Assembly (NCBI GenBank): GCA_903858815.1
Contig: CAIOKE010000150.1
Coordinates: 1-64,000 of the forward strand
Origin: an uncultured Planctomycetaceae bacterium
GTDB taxonomy: Bacteria; Planctomycetota; Planctomycetia; Planctomycetales; Planctomycetaceae
DNA length: 64,000 bases
Reading direction: 5' to 3'
Shown here: positions 7,947-17,764 of the stretch, in pieces
Layout: each line of letters opens with the position of its first letter
How positions within the stretch are numbered: the first letter of the stretch is position 1
Notes under the pieces: model-generated
Databases searched by the model: none
Told to the model about the DNA's origin: nothing
The model's input: the letters and a program-made list of their open reading frames with translations, nothing else
Translations under genes and position numbers: made by a program

Positions 7947-9485
7947 ATGACAGTACCAGCACCTGCCGCCGCACCAAACGCTCAGCGTCTGTTGTGGGCG
8001 GGTTTCATGGCAATTCTTGCGGCTGGCGTCGGATTTTCCATCCGCGGCGGCATTCTGGGCCAGTGGGCCGAACAGTACGGTTTCACGATGACCGAGCTGG
8101 GCCAGATCACTGGCGGTGGTCTGACGGGCTTCGGCATCATCATTCTGCTGAGTTCGTTCCTCGCGGACACACTCGGCTATGGTCGCCTGATGTTCCTCGC
8201 ATTCCTGACGCACTTTGTGTCGGCCGTGCTGACGCTGGCAGCCGGGGCCGCTTTTGCCTCCGGTGGCAAGGAAGCCGCTTACCAGTGTCTGTTCTGGGGG
8301 ATGTTCCTGTTTGCAATTGGGAACGGGATTGCCGAAGCGGTTGTGAACCCGCTGGTCGCGACTTTGTTCCCCGACAACAAGACCCACTACCTCAACATTC
8401 TGCACGCCGGCTGGCCCGGTGGTCTGATTGTCGGGGGTCTGGCGTCGTACTTTATGAATCCGGACGGTGCCAAGCCTGTGGGCTGGCAGATTCAGATGTC
8501 TCTGTTCATGGTTCCGGTTGTCCTGTACGGGGTCATGCTGCTGGGTCAGAAGTTTCCGAAATCCGAAGCCAGTGCGGCGGGTGTCAGCATCGGCAGTATG
8601 GTCGGCCAGCTGTTTGCTCCGCTGATGCTGGTTCTGCTGGTAATCCACGCCATGGTCGGTTATGTCGAACTCGGAACCGACTCCTGGATTTCCAAGATCA
8701 CAGGCAACATTATGGCCTCACCTCAGAAGGGTCTGTTGCTGTTTGTTTACACATCAGCACTGATGTTTGCTCTGCGTTTCTTTGCCGGTCCGATCGTCCA
8801 TCGAATTTCCCCACTGGGGCTGCTGTGCGTCAGCGGTATTCTGGGCTTTGTGGGCCTGAACATGCTGGGCGTTGCTGAGTCGGGTCTGATCTGCGTGGTA
8901 GCTGCCACTGTGTATGCAGCAGGCAAGACCTTCCTGTGGCCGACGATGCTGGCGGTTGTGTCTGAGCAGTTCCCCAAGGGTGGTGCAATTACGATTGGTG
9001 CCATCGGTGGCGTGGGTATGCTGTCAGCCGGTCTGCTGGGTGGTCCGGGCATTGGTTTCAAGCAGGACTACAACGCATCTCAGGAACTTGCGAAGAACGC
9101 CGCTGTTTACGAACGTTACCAGGCGACCACGGAAAGTGCCTTCTTTGGCTTCAAGGTCAAAGGACTGGACGGTGCCAAAGTGGGTGTGCTGGCTGACAAC
9201 GGCAAGGAACTGGCTCGAGCCCAGGAACTGGCGACCAAGGCCGGTAAGCAGGACGCCAATACAGAAGCACTGGCTGGCTGGTGGGCAGACGCTTCAAAGA
9301 CAGCCACCGAAGACAAAGCTCTGGTGGATGCTGCTGGTTTGTATGGTGGTCGTCAGGCGCTGAAGCTGACATCCTTCGTTCCGGCTGCCATGGCCGTTCT
9401 GTATCTGCTGCTGATCCTGTATTTCAAGGCTCGCGGTGGTTACAAAGCCGTACAGGTGGATGGTTCAGCTCAGTCGGGTCACTGA
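7947..9485 (+). CDS. MFS transporter with a large loop before the last membrane segment
   Basis: A 512-residue integral membrane protein of the major facilitator superfamily. Hydrophobic helices alternate from about residue 15 to 375, with MFS-like Gly-rich helix ends (SIRGGILGQW, FAIGNGIAEAVVNPLVATLF, HAGWPGGLIVGGLAS). After about residue 370 a hydrophilic insert of some 100 residues rich in Ala, Lys, Glu and Asp precedes one final helix (FVPAAMAVLYLLLILYF). The substrate cannot be told from sequence; the SIRGG and NPLVATLF segments are reminiscent of sugar-type MFS carriers, which is inference. The gene stands alone, with a purine-rich site (TTGAGG) before the ATG and a strong intrinsic terminator just after it. 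Confidence 0.8.
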   Translation: MTVPAPAAAPNAQRLLWAGFMAILAAGVGFSIRGGILGQWAEQYGFTMTELGQITGGGLTGFGIIILLSSFLADTLGYGRLMFLAFLTHFVSAVLTLAAGAAFASGGKEAAYQCLFWGMFLFAIGNGIAEAVVNPLVATLFPDNKTHYLNILHAGWPGGLIVGGLASYFMNPDGAKPVGWQIQMSLFMVPVVLYGVMLLGQKFPKSEASAAGVSIGSMVGQLFAPLMLVLLVIHAMVGYVELGTDSWISKITGNIMASPQKGLLLFVYTSALMFALRFFAGPIVHRISPLGLLCVSGILGFVGLNMLGVAESGLICVVAATVYAAGKTFLWPTMLAVVSEQFPKGGAITIGAIGGVGMLSAGLLGGPGIGFKQDYNASQELAKNAAVYERYQATTESAFFGFKVKGLDGAKVGVLADNGKELARAQELATKAGKQDANTEALAGWWADASKTATEDKALVDAAGLYGGRQALKLTSFVPAAMAVLYLLLILYFKARGGYKAVQVDGSAQSGH

Positions 9486-9534
9486 GCTGAGTTGCAGACC
9501 TGGTGATCACTGCGATGGTCACCTTCAGAATTCC

Positions 9535-9570
9535 AGCCCCTGCGAACTGCATGTTCGCAGGGGCTTTTTA
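9535..9570 (+). terminator. Intrinsic terminator after the MFS transporter gene
   Basis: A perfect 13-bp inverted repeat, AGCCCCTGCGAAC (9535-9547) and GTTCGCAGGGGCT (9553-9565), with a five-base loop, is followed by TTTTA. It lies 50 bp past the MFS stop codon and just before the next gene's start. Confidence 0.9.
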
Positions 9571-9600
9571 GTGCCTTGTGATTGGATTCCGGAGTCTTCC

Positions 9601-11598
9601 ATGGGGTCACGCGTAAGTACTGCTGCTGCAGTCTGTGTCATAGTCCTTGCGGCATTGGTCTCTTCGCCACCGGCTGCGTTTGCTGTGACTGAAGAACTGG
9701 ACTGTCTGACTCCGCACGAAGCGGCGGCTGTTCTGCTGTATCCGCGACTGCAGCAACAGGCCCGACTGGCCTGTGATCAGCGTGATGCTCAATACGCTCA
9801 ACTGAGTACGGCTGCGGACGTGCAGCAATGGGTTGAGACACGTCGGCGATACCTTGCTGAACAGCTGGGACCAATGCCCGCACGAACTCCGCTGAATGCA
9901 CGCACGGTTCGCACGATTCAGGCGGAAGGCTTCCGCATCGAATGTGTGATTTTCGACAGCCAGCCCGGTCATCGGATCACAGCCAATCTGTACCTGCCAG
10001 CGGCCAGTGGTCCGGTACCCGCCGTGGTCGTGTCCAGTGGCCACAGTCGCACTGCCAAAACTGCCGACTATAACCAGCGATTTGCTCTGCAGATGGTCCG
10101 CCTTGGTATGGCAGCACTGTGTTTTGACCCACTGGGGCAGGGAGAACGCTCGCAGATCCTCAACGCCGAGCATGAACCGGAACACAGTGGGACGACGACC
10201 GAGCATTTTCTGATGGGAGTCGGCTCGATTCTGGTGGGCCGCAACATGGCCACCTACAGACTGCATGATGCAATGCGGGCGGTGGACTACGTCTGCAGTC
10301 GTCCGGAGATTGATCCGCAGCGGATCGGTTTCACCGGATGTTCGGGTGGAGGCACAATGACCAGTTACGTCATGGCACTGGACAGTCGCATCGCCTGTGC
10401 GGCACCAGCCTGCTATATAACGACGTTTCGGCGGCTGATTGATACCATCGGACCGCAGGACGCCGAGCAGAATATTTTCGGGCAGGTGGCCGCTGGCCTT
10501 GATCATCCGGACTACCTGCTGCTGCGAGCCCCCAGACCCACACTGATCAGTTCCACCACTCAGGATTTCTTTGATATTGATGGATCCTGGCAGGCATTTC
10601 GGCAGGCGAAGCGGGTCTGGGGAATTCTTGGACATCCGGAACGTGTCGACCTGGTGGAAATGGCAGGCACTCATGGCGTTCAGCCGCAGAATCTGGCCAC
10701 GATCGGACACTGGTTTCAACGCTGGCTGAAGCACAGGGACGAACCCGTTTCGATCGAGCAATTCACCGTGCGAACAGAGCAGGAACTGCGTTGCACTGAA
10801 CATGGGCAGGTACTGCTGCTGGATGGCGAAAAATCCGTGTTTGACCTGAATGCAGAACTGGCCGGGCAGCTGCTGCGGGAACGTGCCGAAAAATTTGCTG
10901 ACCGAACGCCCGCTCAGCTGCAACAGACAATCCGGAACGTACTGCAGATCCGGACAGCCTCAGAACGGCAGCCACCTGTGATGGAAGACCGGGGACGCAT
11001 CCATCGTCCAGACTACCACATCGATCGACTTGTACTGAAAACCGATGAAGGACACCTGATTCCCGGACTGACATGGCATCCGCGAGTACCGTCTGACGAG
11101 GCGTACCTGTATCTGCATGATGGCGGCAAAACGGCTGCTGCTGCTGCAATCGAGGCACTGGTGGATCAGGGTTTTGCCGTCGTCTCTGTGGATCTGCGAA
11201 ATCAGGGAGAACTGCAGGCTGAGGAATCCAGCCCGCTGCTGACAGACTGGAAGTCGTATTATCTGGCCTACCTGCTGGGTCAGTCAATTCTGAGTTATCG
11301 TGTGGAGGACATCCTGAATTCCGCTTACTTTGTGGCGTTCTATCAGAAGCCCCGCGAGCAGCCGCGAAAGGTGCACCTTGTAGCTGAAGGACAGACAGCG
11401 ATCGCCGCTCTGCACGCCGCAGCCCTGCAGCCGGAACTGTTCGCCTCCGTCACTCTGAAAAACGCACCAGCCGACTGGACCACCACCGCGGGCTCCCCCA
11501 ATCCGGTCGGACAACTGGATGACACAATACATGGTGTGCTGAAGTCGTGGGACCTGCCGGACCTTGAGCCGTTGATCTCCGGATTGATTCGCAGGTGA
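9601..11598 (+). CDS. Secreted two-domain alpha/beta hydrolase (acetylxylan-esterase-like)
   Basis: A 665-residue protein starting at ATG 9601, which yields a signal peptide (AAAVCVIVLAALVSSPPAAF). The frame is open back to 9436, but that part covers the terminator. The N-terminal alpha/beta-hydrolase domain (about residues 100-390) has the oxyanion segment VVVSSGHSRTAK, DPLGQGERSQ and a nucleophile elbow FTGCSGGGTM. A likely acid/His pair lies near STTQDFFDIDGS and EMAGTHGVQ. A second hydrolase-like half (about 470-665: YLYLHDGGK, GFAVVSVDLRNQGE) has AEGQTA where a G-x-S-x-G elbow is expected and is probably non-catalytic. The substrate is unknown; esterification of a polysaccharide is a fair guess from the family. 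Confidence 0.75.
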   Translation: MGSRVSTAAAVCVIVLAALVSSPPAAFAVTEELDCLTPHEAAAVLLYPRLQQQARLACDQRDAQYAQLSTAADVQQWVETRRRYLAEQLGPMPARTPLNARTVRTIQAEGFRIECVIFDSQPGHRITANLYLPAASGPVPAVVVSSGHSRTAKTADYNQRFALQMVRLGMAALCFDPLGQGERSQILNAEHEPEHSGTTTEHFLMGVGSILVGRNMATYRLHDAMRAVDYVCSRPEIDPQRIGFTGCSGGGTMTSYVMALDSRIACAAPACYITTFRRLIDTIGPQDAEQNIFGQVAAGLDHPDYLLLRAPRPTLISSTTQDFFDIDGSWQAFRQAKRVWGILGHPERVDLVEMAGTHGVQPQNLATIGHWFQRWLKHRDEPVSIEQFTVRTEQELRCTEHGQVLLLDGEKSVFDLNAELAGQLLRERAEKFADRTPAQLQQTIRNVLQIRTASERQPPVMEDRGRIHRPDYHIDRLVLKTDEGHLIPGLTWHPRVPSDEAYLYLHDGGKTAAAAAIEALVDQGFAVVSVDLRNQGELQAEESSPLLTDWKSYYLAYLLGQSILSYRVEDILNSAYFVAFYQKPREQPRKVHLVAEGQTAIAALHAAALQPELFASVTLKNAPADWTTTAGSPNPVGQLDDTIHGVLKSWDLPDLEPLISGLIRR

Positions 11599-11675
11599 CA
11601 GCAGATGCAGGACACGGCCGTCGTGCTGCCTCAGAACTCCGAATCTGCGTCAGTTGGACGCTGCCTGCACCACAA

Positions 11676-12671
11676 TTACTGGCGACCTGCTGCTGCAGCT
11701 GAATACTCTGCTGCACTGCGAACAGTGGAATACAACTGCGGCGACTGTTTGAATGCCTGACGATTCTGTGCATCCTGAAACAGATACAGTCGACCATCCA
11801 GCCAGACACCAAAACGCACGTCACCGCTGACAGCCCGTCTCTGCTGAGCCAGTGTCACGGGATCGCAACCCTGCATTTCCGGAGCATATTTTTCGGGATC
11901 CGCCTGAAAACTGTCGCGGGCTACCGCAGAACAGAATCGATAAGTTACGCCCTGATACACATAACTGTATCGCTCCTGTCCACGCTTCCACTGCCGCAGG
12001 TCAGAGAGCGTCACTGGGCAGTAGCCCTGCAGCCCTGGTCCGGCAGAAATCTCCACCTCCACGAAATCTGCCGGCTGCACGGTCGACTCAGATCGAGCCA
12101 GCTGCGATTTGTCTGGCCCTGTTTTCAAACGCCTGTCGTCCTGTTTGTCAGTATCCGGTCCCGGTATCACCCGCTTCACCTGATCTCTGCGCTGGGGCAC
12201 AGACTGTCGGAAATCCTCGAAGTGTGATACAGGAGGTTTCAGCTGTTTTGGTGGTCGATTGTGCGTTCGAGCCTCGGCCAGTAACTGCTGAAATTGACTG
12301 AGACTTTTTCCTCCCAGAAGCGTCCTGCTGGTGCCATCCGGGTAGATCACAATATCCGTTGGTACCCCCCGGATGCCAAACCGTGCGGCTGCAGCCAGAT
12401 CCACATCACGGTTCAGGTAGACGGCCGCCACCGAGCGTCGCAGCTCCTGCTGAATCACCGGACTGGAAAAAACCTTGCGATCCATCTGGACACAATAACC
12501 ACAGTTGTTGCCCGAAAAATGGATCAGCAGTGTCCTGCCCTGCTCGCGGGCCTGCCGCTCAGCATCCGCCAGAGTCCGATGCCAGACACCCGACTGACAG
12601 TAGGCCACTGCGGACTGCAGACTGACCACCAGCACAACCAGTACAGACAACAATGCTTTCGACCTGCTCAT
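11676..12671 (-). CDS. Exported thioredoxin-fold protein with tandem YHS-like segments
   Basis: About 331 residues from ATG 12671, chosen because GGGGGCGGGGAC lies directly upstream and the product begins with a signal peptide (ALLSVLVVLVVSLQSAVAYC). Residues about 25-135 form a thioredoxin-like domain with redox motif CGYC (in FSGNNCGYCVQMDRKVF) and the cis-Pro segment IRGVPTDIVIYPDG. After a linker of low complexity, the C-terminal part carries two YHS-like repeats: GYCPVTLSDL with YRFCSAVARDSF, then GCDPVTLAQQ with LYLFQDAQNRQAF. The second copy has lost the later Cys. YHS segments often accompany metal or redox proteins; the actual client is unknown. It lies downstream of cstA on the same strand with a 230-bp gap. 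Confidence 0.75.
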   Translation of the reverse strand: MSRSKALLSVLVVLVVSLQSAVAYCQSGVWHRTLADAERQAREQGRTLLIHFSGNNCGYCVQMDRKVFSSPVIQQELRRSVAAVYLNRDVDLAAAARFGIRGVPTDIVIYPDGTSRTLLGGKSLSQFQQLLAEARTHNRPPKQLKPPVSHFEDFRQSVPQRRDQVKRVIPGPDTDKQDDRRLKTGPDKSQLARSESTVQPADFVEVEISAGPGLQGYCPVTLSDLRQWKRGQERYSYVYQGVTYRFCSAVARDSFQADPEKYAPEMQGCDPVTLAQQRRAVSGDVRFGVWLDGRLYLFQDAQNRQAFKQSPQLYSTVRSAAEYSAAAAGRQ

Positions 12672-12828
12672 GTCCCCGCCCCCGCAGGACCCAACCAATG
12701 GTCAACCCGGACTGCCCGCAGAATAACCGCTGGAACTGATCCGGCCTGCGTAACAGCCTAGGTCGTCAAAATCAAAACTGGAGCAGAAGCGCGAAAAAAC
12801 TGAAAATCAACGGCGAGATTCGAGCCGG

Positions 12829-12851
12829 GACGTGGTACAGATTGCCACGTC
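12829..12851 (-). terminator. Hairpin downstream of cstA (weak terminator candidate)
   Basis: GACGTGG (12829-12835) pairs with CCACGTC (12845-12851) over a nine-base loop, about 50 bp past the cstA stop on the minus strand. There is no U-tract, so it may instead be an mRNA 3'-end stabiliser or a protein site. Confidence 0.3.
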
Positions 12852-12901
12852 TGCGCAGATTTCAGCCCCAATCGCCCTGTCACACGGCAGCAGCACAGGC
12901 A

Positions 12902-14689
12902 TCAGGCGGGCTGCAAAGCGGGTTCCTGAGGTTCCGGACGACGCAACAGGGCCACGATGGCCTCAATCAGCATCGCTACAGCCAGTCCCAGCAGCAGCAT
13001 GGCAATCCACGCCACCACGTCGGTGCCCAGTTTATCCCACCGTGCCCGAATCATGGTGATCAGCGCCCACGAGCTCATGACATACATCAGGATTGCACCG
13101 ATGCCGGTCACCAGAAATGTCCATGGCGCGCGACGAGTTCTCCAGAGCCACACAGTCACGGACAGAAGTGTCAGCGCTGCCAGCAGCTGATTACTGGCAC
13201 CGAACAGGCCCCAGAACTGTTTCCACAGCGGAACTCCGGACGCCGACTGACGAGTTACGAAAAATACGGGTGCTCCTGCAGTAATCAGAGTACCCAGCCA
13301 GCGACCGGCGGTACCCGGCATACGCAGCAGCTCCTGCAGAATGAAACGCCCCAGACGAGTGCACACATCCAGCGTGTCATACACGAAGGTATTGAAGGCC
13401 ATCAGGGCAAATGTCAGCCCCAGCTGCCGCGGCAGCCCGACAAATCCAAGAAACTCGCTGATGCCGTTGGCATAAATGAAATTCGGACTGGCTTTTGTCA
13501 ATGGTGACGCTGGTGCCAGCAGCATCAGACAACACAGTGAAACGATGGCCACCATAGCTTCCAGCAGCATCGCGCCGTATCCGATGGGTTTTGCGTGACC
13601 TTCGCTGCTGAGCTGCTTGGAGGTCGTGCCTGAGGCGATCAGTGCGTGAAAGCCTGAACAGGCGCCGCAGGCCACTGTGATGAACAGGAATGGTGCCAGA
13701 GTATTGCCTTCGGCATCCACCCAGCCTTTGAATGCGGGCTGTCGGATTTCCTGCATGCCGGTCAGTCCTCCGGTAATCAACCCCAGAGCCCCGGCACCCA
13801 GTGCCGCATACAGAAAGATGCCCCCCAGCTGACCGCGTGGCTGCAGCAGCAGCCACATCGGCGTTACTGAAGCAATGGCACAGTACAGCAGCAGAAATAC
13901 GTCCCAGCAGCGTACGGCCAGTCCGGCAGCTTCCTGCGGTGTCAGTTGCGGTCGAAAGGTACGTACCACATCGTCCAGATTCAGCGGCATCAGCGGTCCA
14001 GCCAGAATCGCAAGGATGACCAGCGGAACAAAGACAACGGTCGCCTGGGACATCGACAGACGTCCGGATTTCACAAGCAATCCCATGACGATCGGCAGCA
14101 TAAGATACAGCAGCGATGAAGTGGCAACACTGCCGGCTTCAACGATGATGGCCCCGGCATCGGCAGCGCGTGCCTGAGCAACTGACTGGAAGGTTTTACC
14201 GGACTGCAGGTCCAGCGCCCCGACGAACATGTTGGCAGTGATGTCCGTGAATGCGACGACGATGTAGACCAGAGCCATCCAGACGAAGATCAGAAACAAC
14301 AGATAGGCGCGGCGACTGATATGCACTCGCACAACATCAATGATGGAATTTGCGTTGTGTCTGATGGAAGCAACGAGTGCGGCGAAGTCATGCACGCCAC
14401 CGATGAAGATGGCACCGCAGAGGATCCACAGAATGGCGGGAAGCCAGCCAAATGCGTTGCCAGCCAGAATCGGCCCCACGATCGGCCCCGCAGCGGCGAT
14501 GGCGGAAAAGTGCTGACTGAGCAGTGGACTTGCTTCACATGGTTCGTAGTCTACCCCGTCACGCCGCGAAATCGCTGGAGTTGGCGTGCGGTCATCCAGC
14601 AGGAATAAACGTGCCAGCAGGCGTCCGTACGTCAGGTAGGCAATCGTCAGAAGCACTGCAGATATCAGGACAATTGCAAGCATTTCCAT
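12902..14689 (-). CDS. cstA: Carbon starvation protein A family transporter
   Basis: A 595-residue polytopic membrane protein of the CstA family, which includes peptide and pyruvate importers induced on carbon limitation. The start is ATG 14689 (MEMLAIVLISAVLL), which begins the first membrane helix; the frame runs on upstream to 14866 but that part is not hydrophobic. Family hallmarks are the early segment DGVDYEPCEASPLLSQHFSA, then AAAGPIVGPILAGNAFGW, GGVHDFAALVASIRH and YGAMLLEAMVAIVSL, with FNTFVYDTLDVCTRLGRF near the C-terminus. It is shorter than the roughly 700-residue enterobacterial CstA, like many non-enteric members. The upstream spacer holds a copy of the MITE-like repeat. Confidence 0.9.
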   Translation of the reverse strand: MEMLAIVLISAVLLTIAYLTYGRLLARLFLLDDRTPTPAISRRDGVDYEPCEASPLLSQHFSAIAAAGPIVGPILAGNAFGWLPAILWILCGAIFIGGVHDFAALVASIRHNANSIIDVVRVHISRRAYLLFLIFVWMALVYIVVAFTDITANMFVGALDLQSGKTFQSVAQARAADAGAIIVEAGSVATSSLLYLMLPIVMGLLVKSGRLSMSQATVVFVPLVILAILAGPLMPLNLDDVVRTFRPQLTPQEAAGLAVRCWDVFLLLYCAIASVTPMWLLLQPRGQLGGIFLYAALGAGALGLITGGLTGMQEIRQPAFKGWVDAEGNTLAPFLFITVACGACSGFHALIASGTTSKQLSSEGHAKPIGYGAMLLEAMVAIVSLCCLMLLAPASPLTKASPNFIYANGISEFLGFVGLPRQLGLTFALMAFNTFVYDTLDVCTRLGRFILQELLRMPGTAGRWLGTLITAGAPVFFVTRQSASGVPLWKQFWGLFGASNQLLAALTLLSVTVWLWRTRRAPWTFLVTGIGAILMYVMSSWALITMIRARWDKLGTDVVAWIAMLLLGLAVAMLIEAIVALLRRPEPQEPALQPA

Positions 14690-15093
14690 TGGCGGGGAAC
14701 CCGGGGGGCGAGAATTCAGGGATTTGAAACCAGCTGCAGACAGCTTTGTCCGAAATCGGCCGGCGGATGCAGTGAAGGACACCATTCTGATCGGCCGCTG
14801 CCGGGAATTCCAGCGGATTTCCCGATTCGATGCAGATCCGTGGTCATCGGACGGCGGGAAACCCACAGGGATCAGGCGTGCAACTTGCCGGAAAAGCCGA
14901 TAAACTGCCTATGACTGTCGCAAGGAACAAAAGTCGTCGCCTCGGCTTCAGCCCGGGCACGAACTTCTCGTCATCCCTGAAATCCCCGGTGTTTTCAGGG
15001 GATGGGGCCCAGCAGGAATGCTCGGGATACATTTTGTCCTCGACGTCATTGCTGACTGGTTCCACGTGTCCGTGAATCCGACAAAGAAGTGCC
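14690..15093. other. Divergent spacer between cstA and alaS
   Basis: About 400 bp between the cstA and alaS start codons. Most of the alaS-proximal two thirds is the MITE-like repeat at 14912-15049. No T-box, tRNA-like fold or attenuator could be recognised by eye. Promoters for both genes should lie here but are not distinct. Confidence 0.5.
14912..15049 (+). repeat. MITE-like element, copy 1 (upstream of alaS)
   Basis: Bounded by TGAC and GTCA with imperfect terminal inverted repeats (AACAAAAGTCG at the left, ATTTTGTCCTCGACGTCA at the right). Inside are a left hairpin around CTTCAGCCCGGGCACGAA, the shared middle TGAAATCCCCGGTGTTTT, and a right hairpin AGCAGGAATGCTCGGG. It aligns along its length with 56753-56885 and 51808-51930. 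It lies 45 bp from the alaS start, so any alaS leader RNA beginning upstream would contain it. Confidence 0.75.
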
Positions 15094-17715
15094 ATGAAGA
15101 CCGACGAACTGCGCGAAAAGTATCTTGCCTTCTTCGAATCGAAGGGTTGTGTCCGCCGTCCCAGTGACGTATTGATCCCGAAGGACGATCCGACTGTGCT
15201 GTTTACGCCGGCCGGTATGAACCAGTTCAAGAATCAGTTTCTGGGGATTGGTCCCCTCGAATTTACTCGAGCCACCACCAGCCAGAAGTGTCTTCGCACC
15301 GGCGATATCGGCAACGTTGGCGTGACAGCCTATCACCATACGTTTTTCGAAATGCTTGGGAATTTCTCGTTCGGAGATTACTTCAAGCGTGAAGCGATCC
15401 ATTGGGCCTGGGAATTCCTGACGTCGCGGGACTGGCTGGGTCTGGATTCTTCACGACTGACAGTGACTGTCTATCTCGACGACGACGAAGCCTTCGGCAT
15501 CTGGAACAACGAAATTGGCCTGCCAGCAGATCGCATCAGTCGCTGCGACGAATCCGAGAATTTCTGGCCGGCCTCATCGCCATCTCAGGGTCCCGATGGC
15601 GTCTGCGGACCATGCTCGGAAATCTACTACCTTGCACCGGGTGCCACCAAACCGGTCGAAATCTGGAATCTGGTATTTACCCAGTTTAATCGCGTGGGTA
15701 ATCCGCCGAATAACCTTGAACCATTGCCGAAGAAGAACATCGACACCGGGATGGGTCTTGAGCGTTGTGCATCGTGTCTGCAGGGAGTGCTGAGCAACTT
15801 TGAAATCGACATTCTGCGTCCGATGTGTGTCGCCGCCGCAGATGCCCTGAAACTCAAGTATTCGTACGATGCCGCACACGGTCGTGCCTGTCGCCGTATC
15901 GCCGATCACGTGCGTGCGTGTACGTTTGCCATCCACGAGGGTGCAGTTCCCGGGCCGGACAAGGCCAACTACATCGTGCGACTGCTGCTGCGTCGGGCTG
16001 CCATGGAAGGCTATCTGCTGGGCCAGAAAACTCCGTTCCTGCACACCCTTGTCCCGGCAATCGTCGATGGTATGCGGAATCCCTACCCGGAAATCGCAGA
16101 AACCGTCGCTGCCGTCTCCAGCGTGATTCGTGCTGAAGAAGAGCAGTTTCTGGATGTTGTCGACCGCGGCATGCCGCGTTTTGAAAAACTGGCATCACGA
16201 GCAAAGTCCTCAGGAATCATTTCCGGTGCCGACGCCTTTGACCTGCACCAGACGTATGGCTTCCTGATTGAATTAACCGAGACTCTTGCCGGTCAGAATG
16301 GACTGTCAGTCGATCGTGCTGCCTACGAACAGGCTCGCAGGCGACATGAAGCCACCAGTGGCAGCGGTGCATTTGCGGATTCCGTGATGAGTGCCGGCCC
16401 GATTGATTCGCTGAAGAAACAGGGTGGTACGCGATTCCTGGGCTACGACAGCCTGACAGCTGAATCGCGCATTGTCGGAATCATCTCGGGTGGCGAACTG
16501 GCCGAAACATTCACAGCGGCCGGTCATGAGCAGCCTATTGGGATTGCGCTCGACCGTACTCCATTCTATGGCGAGTCGGGTGGTCAGGTGGGTGATGCCG
16601 GTCGGCTGGTCACCTCAGACATGGAATTCAGTGTCGTGGACACACAGAAGGACGGCGACCTCTGGATTCACGTCGGACACCTGTTGAGTGGCAGTCTGCG
16701 AGCAGGACTCATCGTGCAGGCCGAAGTGGACGCTGAGCGTCGAGCCGGTATTCGGCGGGCCCACTCAGCCACTCACCTGCTGCATCATGCTCTGCATCTG
16801 ACGGTTGGGCGCGAGGCAACTCAGCGGGGATCCCGTGTGCAGCAGGATGAACTTCGGTTCGACTTCGCTCACAATCAGTCACTGACAGCTGAAGAACTGG
16901 TTCAGGTGGAAGATCGGATTAACGAGAGCATTGCTCTGGGTGCCTCAGTAACCACCGAGCTGCTGCCGATTGAAGAGGCCCGCAGAAAGGGTGCGATGGC
17001 ACTCTTCGGTGAAAAGTACCCGGACGAAGTGCGTGTTGTCAGCATGGGCGACTTCAGTGTCGAGCTGTGCGGGGGCACACATCTGTCAAGCACCGGGCAG
17101 GTTGGTCTGTGTCGCATTGTCTCGGAAGAACCTGTGGCTCGTGGAGTCCGACGCATTACGGCAGTCACCGGCCCGAAGGCTTTGCAGCGATGTCGGGACA
17201 CTGACGACCTCGTGGCTCGACTGCAGCGCCAACTGAAGGCTCCGCAGGCCGCGGAACTGCCCACTCGAATTGAAGCTCTGCAGAACGAGGTTCGTGGCTT
17301 AACGAAACAGCTGGCCGATCTGACTTCAGCCAGCGTGGCCGGGGCGCTGGAAGGCCTGCTGGCTTCAAGTGAAACAGTTTCCGGTGTCCGCATTGTGGCT
17401 CGAGCGCTGCAGAATGTGACTCGGGAAGCTCTGCGTGATTATGCCGACCAGCTGCGTGAAAAACACAGTCCGATTGCCGTCGTGCTGGGAGCCGAAATCG
17501 AAGGTAAGCTGGCGTTGATTGCAGCGGTCAGTAAGTCCCTCGTGAAAGATCGTAGCCTGCATGCCGGCAACGCTGTGAAAGCTGCCGCTGCGGCTGCTGG
17601 AGGTGGTGGCGGTGGCCGGCCGGATATGGCCGAAGCTGGTGCTCGAGAAGTGGACAAGCTGGAAGCCGCTGTCGCAGCAGGTGCCGCTGTGCTGAAAGCT
17701 CAGCTTGGAACCTGA
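15094..17715 (+). CDS. alaS: Alanine--tRNA ligase
   Basis: An 873-residue class II synthetase that charges tRNA-Ala, full length for the family. The N-terminal catalytic core begins [19 protein letters not shown] and has motif 1 ([17 protein letters not shown]), motif 2 ([14 protein letters not shown]) and motif 3 ([13 protein letters not shown]). The editing domain has the zinc-binding pair HSATHLLHH (about residues 556-564) and CGGTH (about 659-663). The C-terminal C-Ala domain ends in a glycine run followed by [16 protein letters not shown], a normal DHHA1-type feature. The gene stands alone, convergent with a glycosyltransferase gene 49 bp downstream. Confidence 0.97.
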   Translation: MKTDELREKYLAFFESKGCVRRPSDVLIPKDDPTVLFTPAGMNQFKNQFLGIGPLEFTRATTSQKCLRTGDIGNVGVTAYHHTFFEMLGNFSFGDYFKREAIHWAWEFLTSRDWLGLDSSRLTVTVYLDDDEAFGIWNNEIGLPADRISRCDESENFWPASSPSQGPDGVCGPCSEIYYLAPGATKPVEIWNLVFTQFNRVGNPPNNLEPLPKKNIDTGMGLERCASCLQGVLSNFEIDILRPMCVAAADALKLKYSYDAAHGRACRRIADHVRACTFAIHEGAVPGPDKANYIVRLLLRRAAMEGYLLGQKTPFLHTLVPAIVDGMRNPYPEIAETVAAVSSVIRAEEEQFLDVVDRGMPRFEKLASRAKSSGIISGADAFDLHQTYGFLIELTETLAGQNGLSVDRAAYEQARRRHEATSGSGAFADSVMSAGPIDSLKKQGGTRFLGYDSLTAESRIVGIISGGELAETFTAAGHEQPIGIALDRTPFYGESGGQVGDAGRLVTSDMEFSVVDTQKDGDLWIHVGHLLSGSLRAGLIVQAEVDAERRAGIRRAHSATHLLHHALHLTVGREATQRGSRVQQDELRFDFAHNQSLTAEELVQVEDRINESIALGASVTTELLPIEEARRKGAMALFGEKYPDEVRVVSMGDFSVELCGGTHLSSTGQVGLCRIVSEEPVARGVRRITAVTGPKALQRCRDTDDLVARLQRQLKAPQAAELPTRIEALQNEVRGLTKQLADLTSASVAGALEGLLASSETVSGVRIVARALQNVTREALRDYADQLREKHSPIAVVLGAEIEGKLALIAAVSKSLVKDRSLHAGNAVKAAAAAAGGGGGGRPDMAEAGAREVDKLEAAVAAGAAVLKAQLGT

Positions 17716-17764
17716 TGGAATTCACTGGACCATCTATCCAGTTTCAATTGGCGACTGCCAGTCT

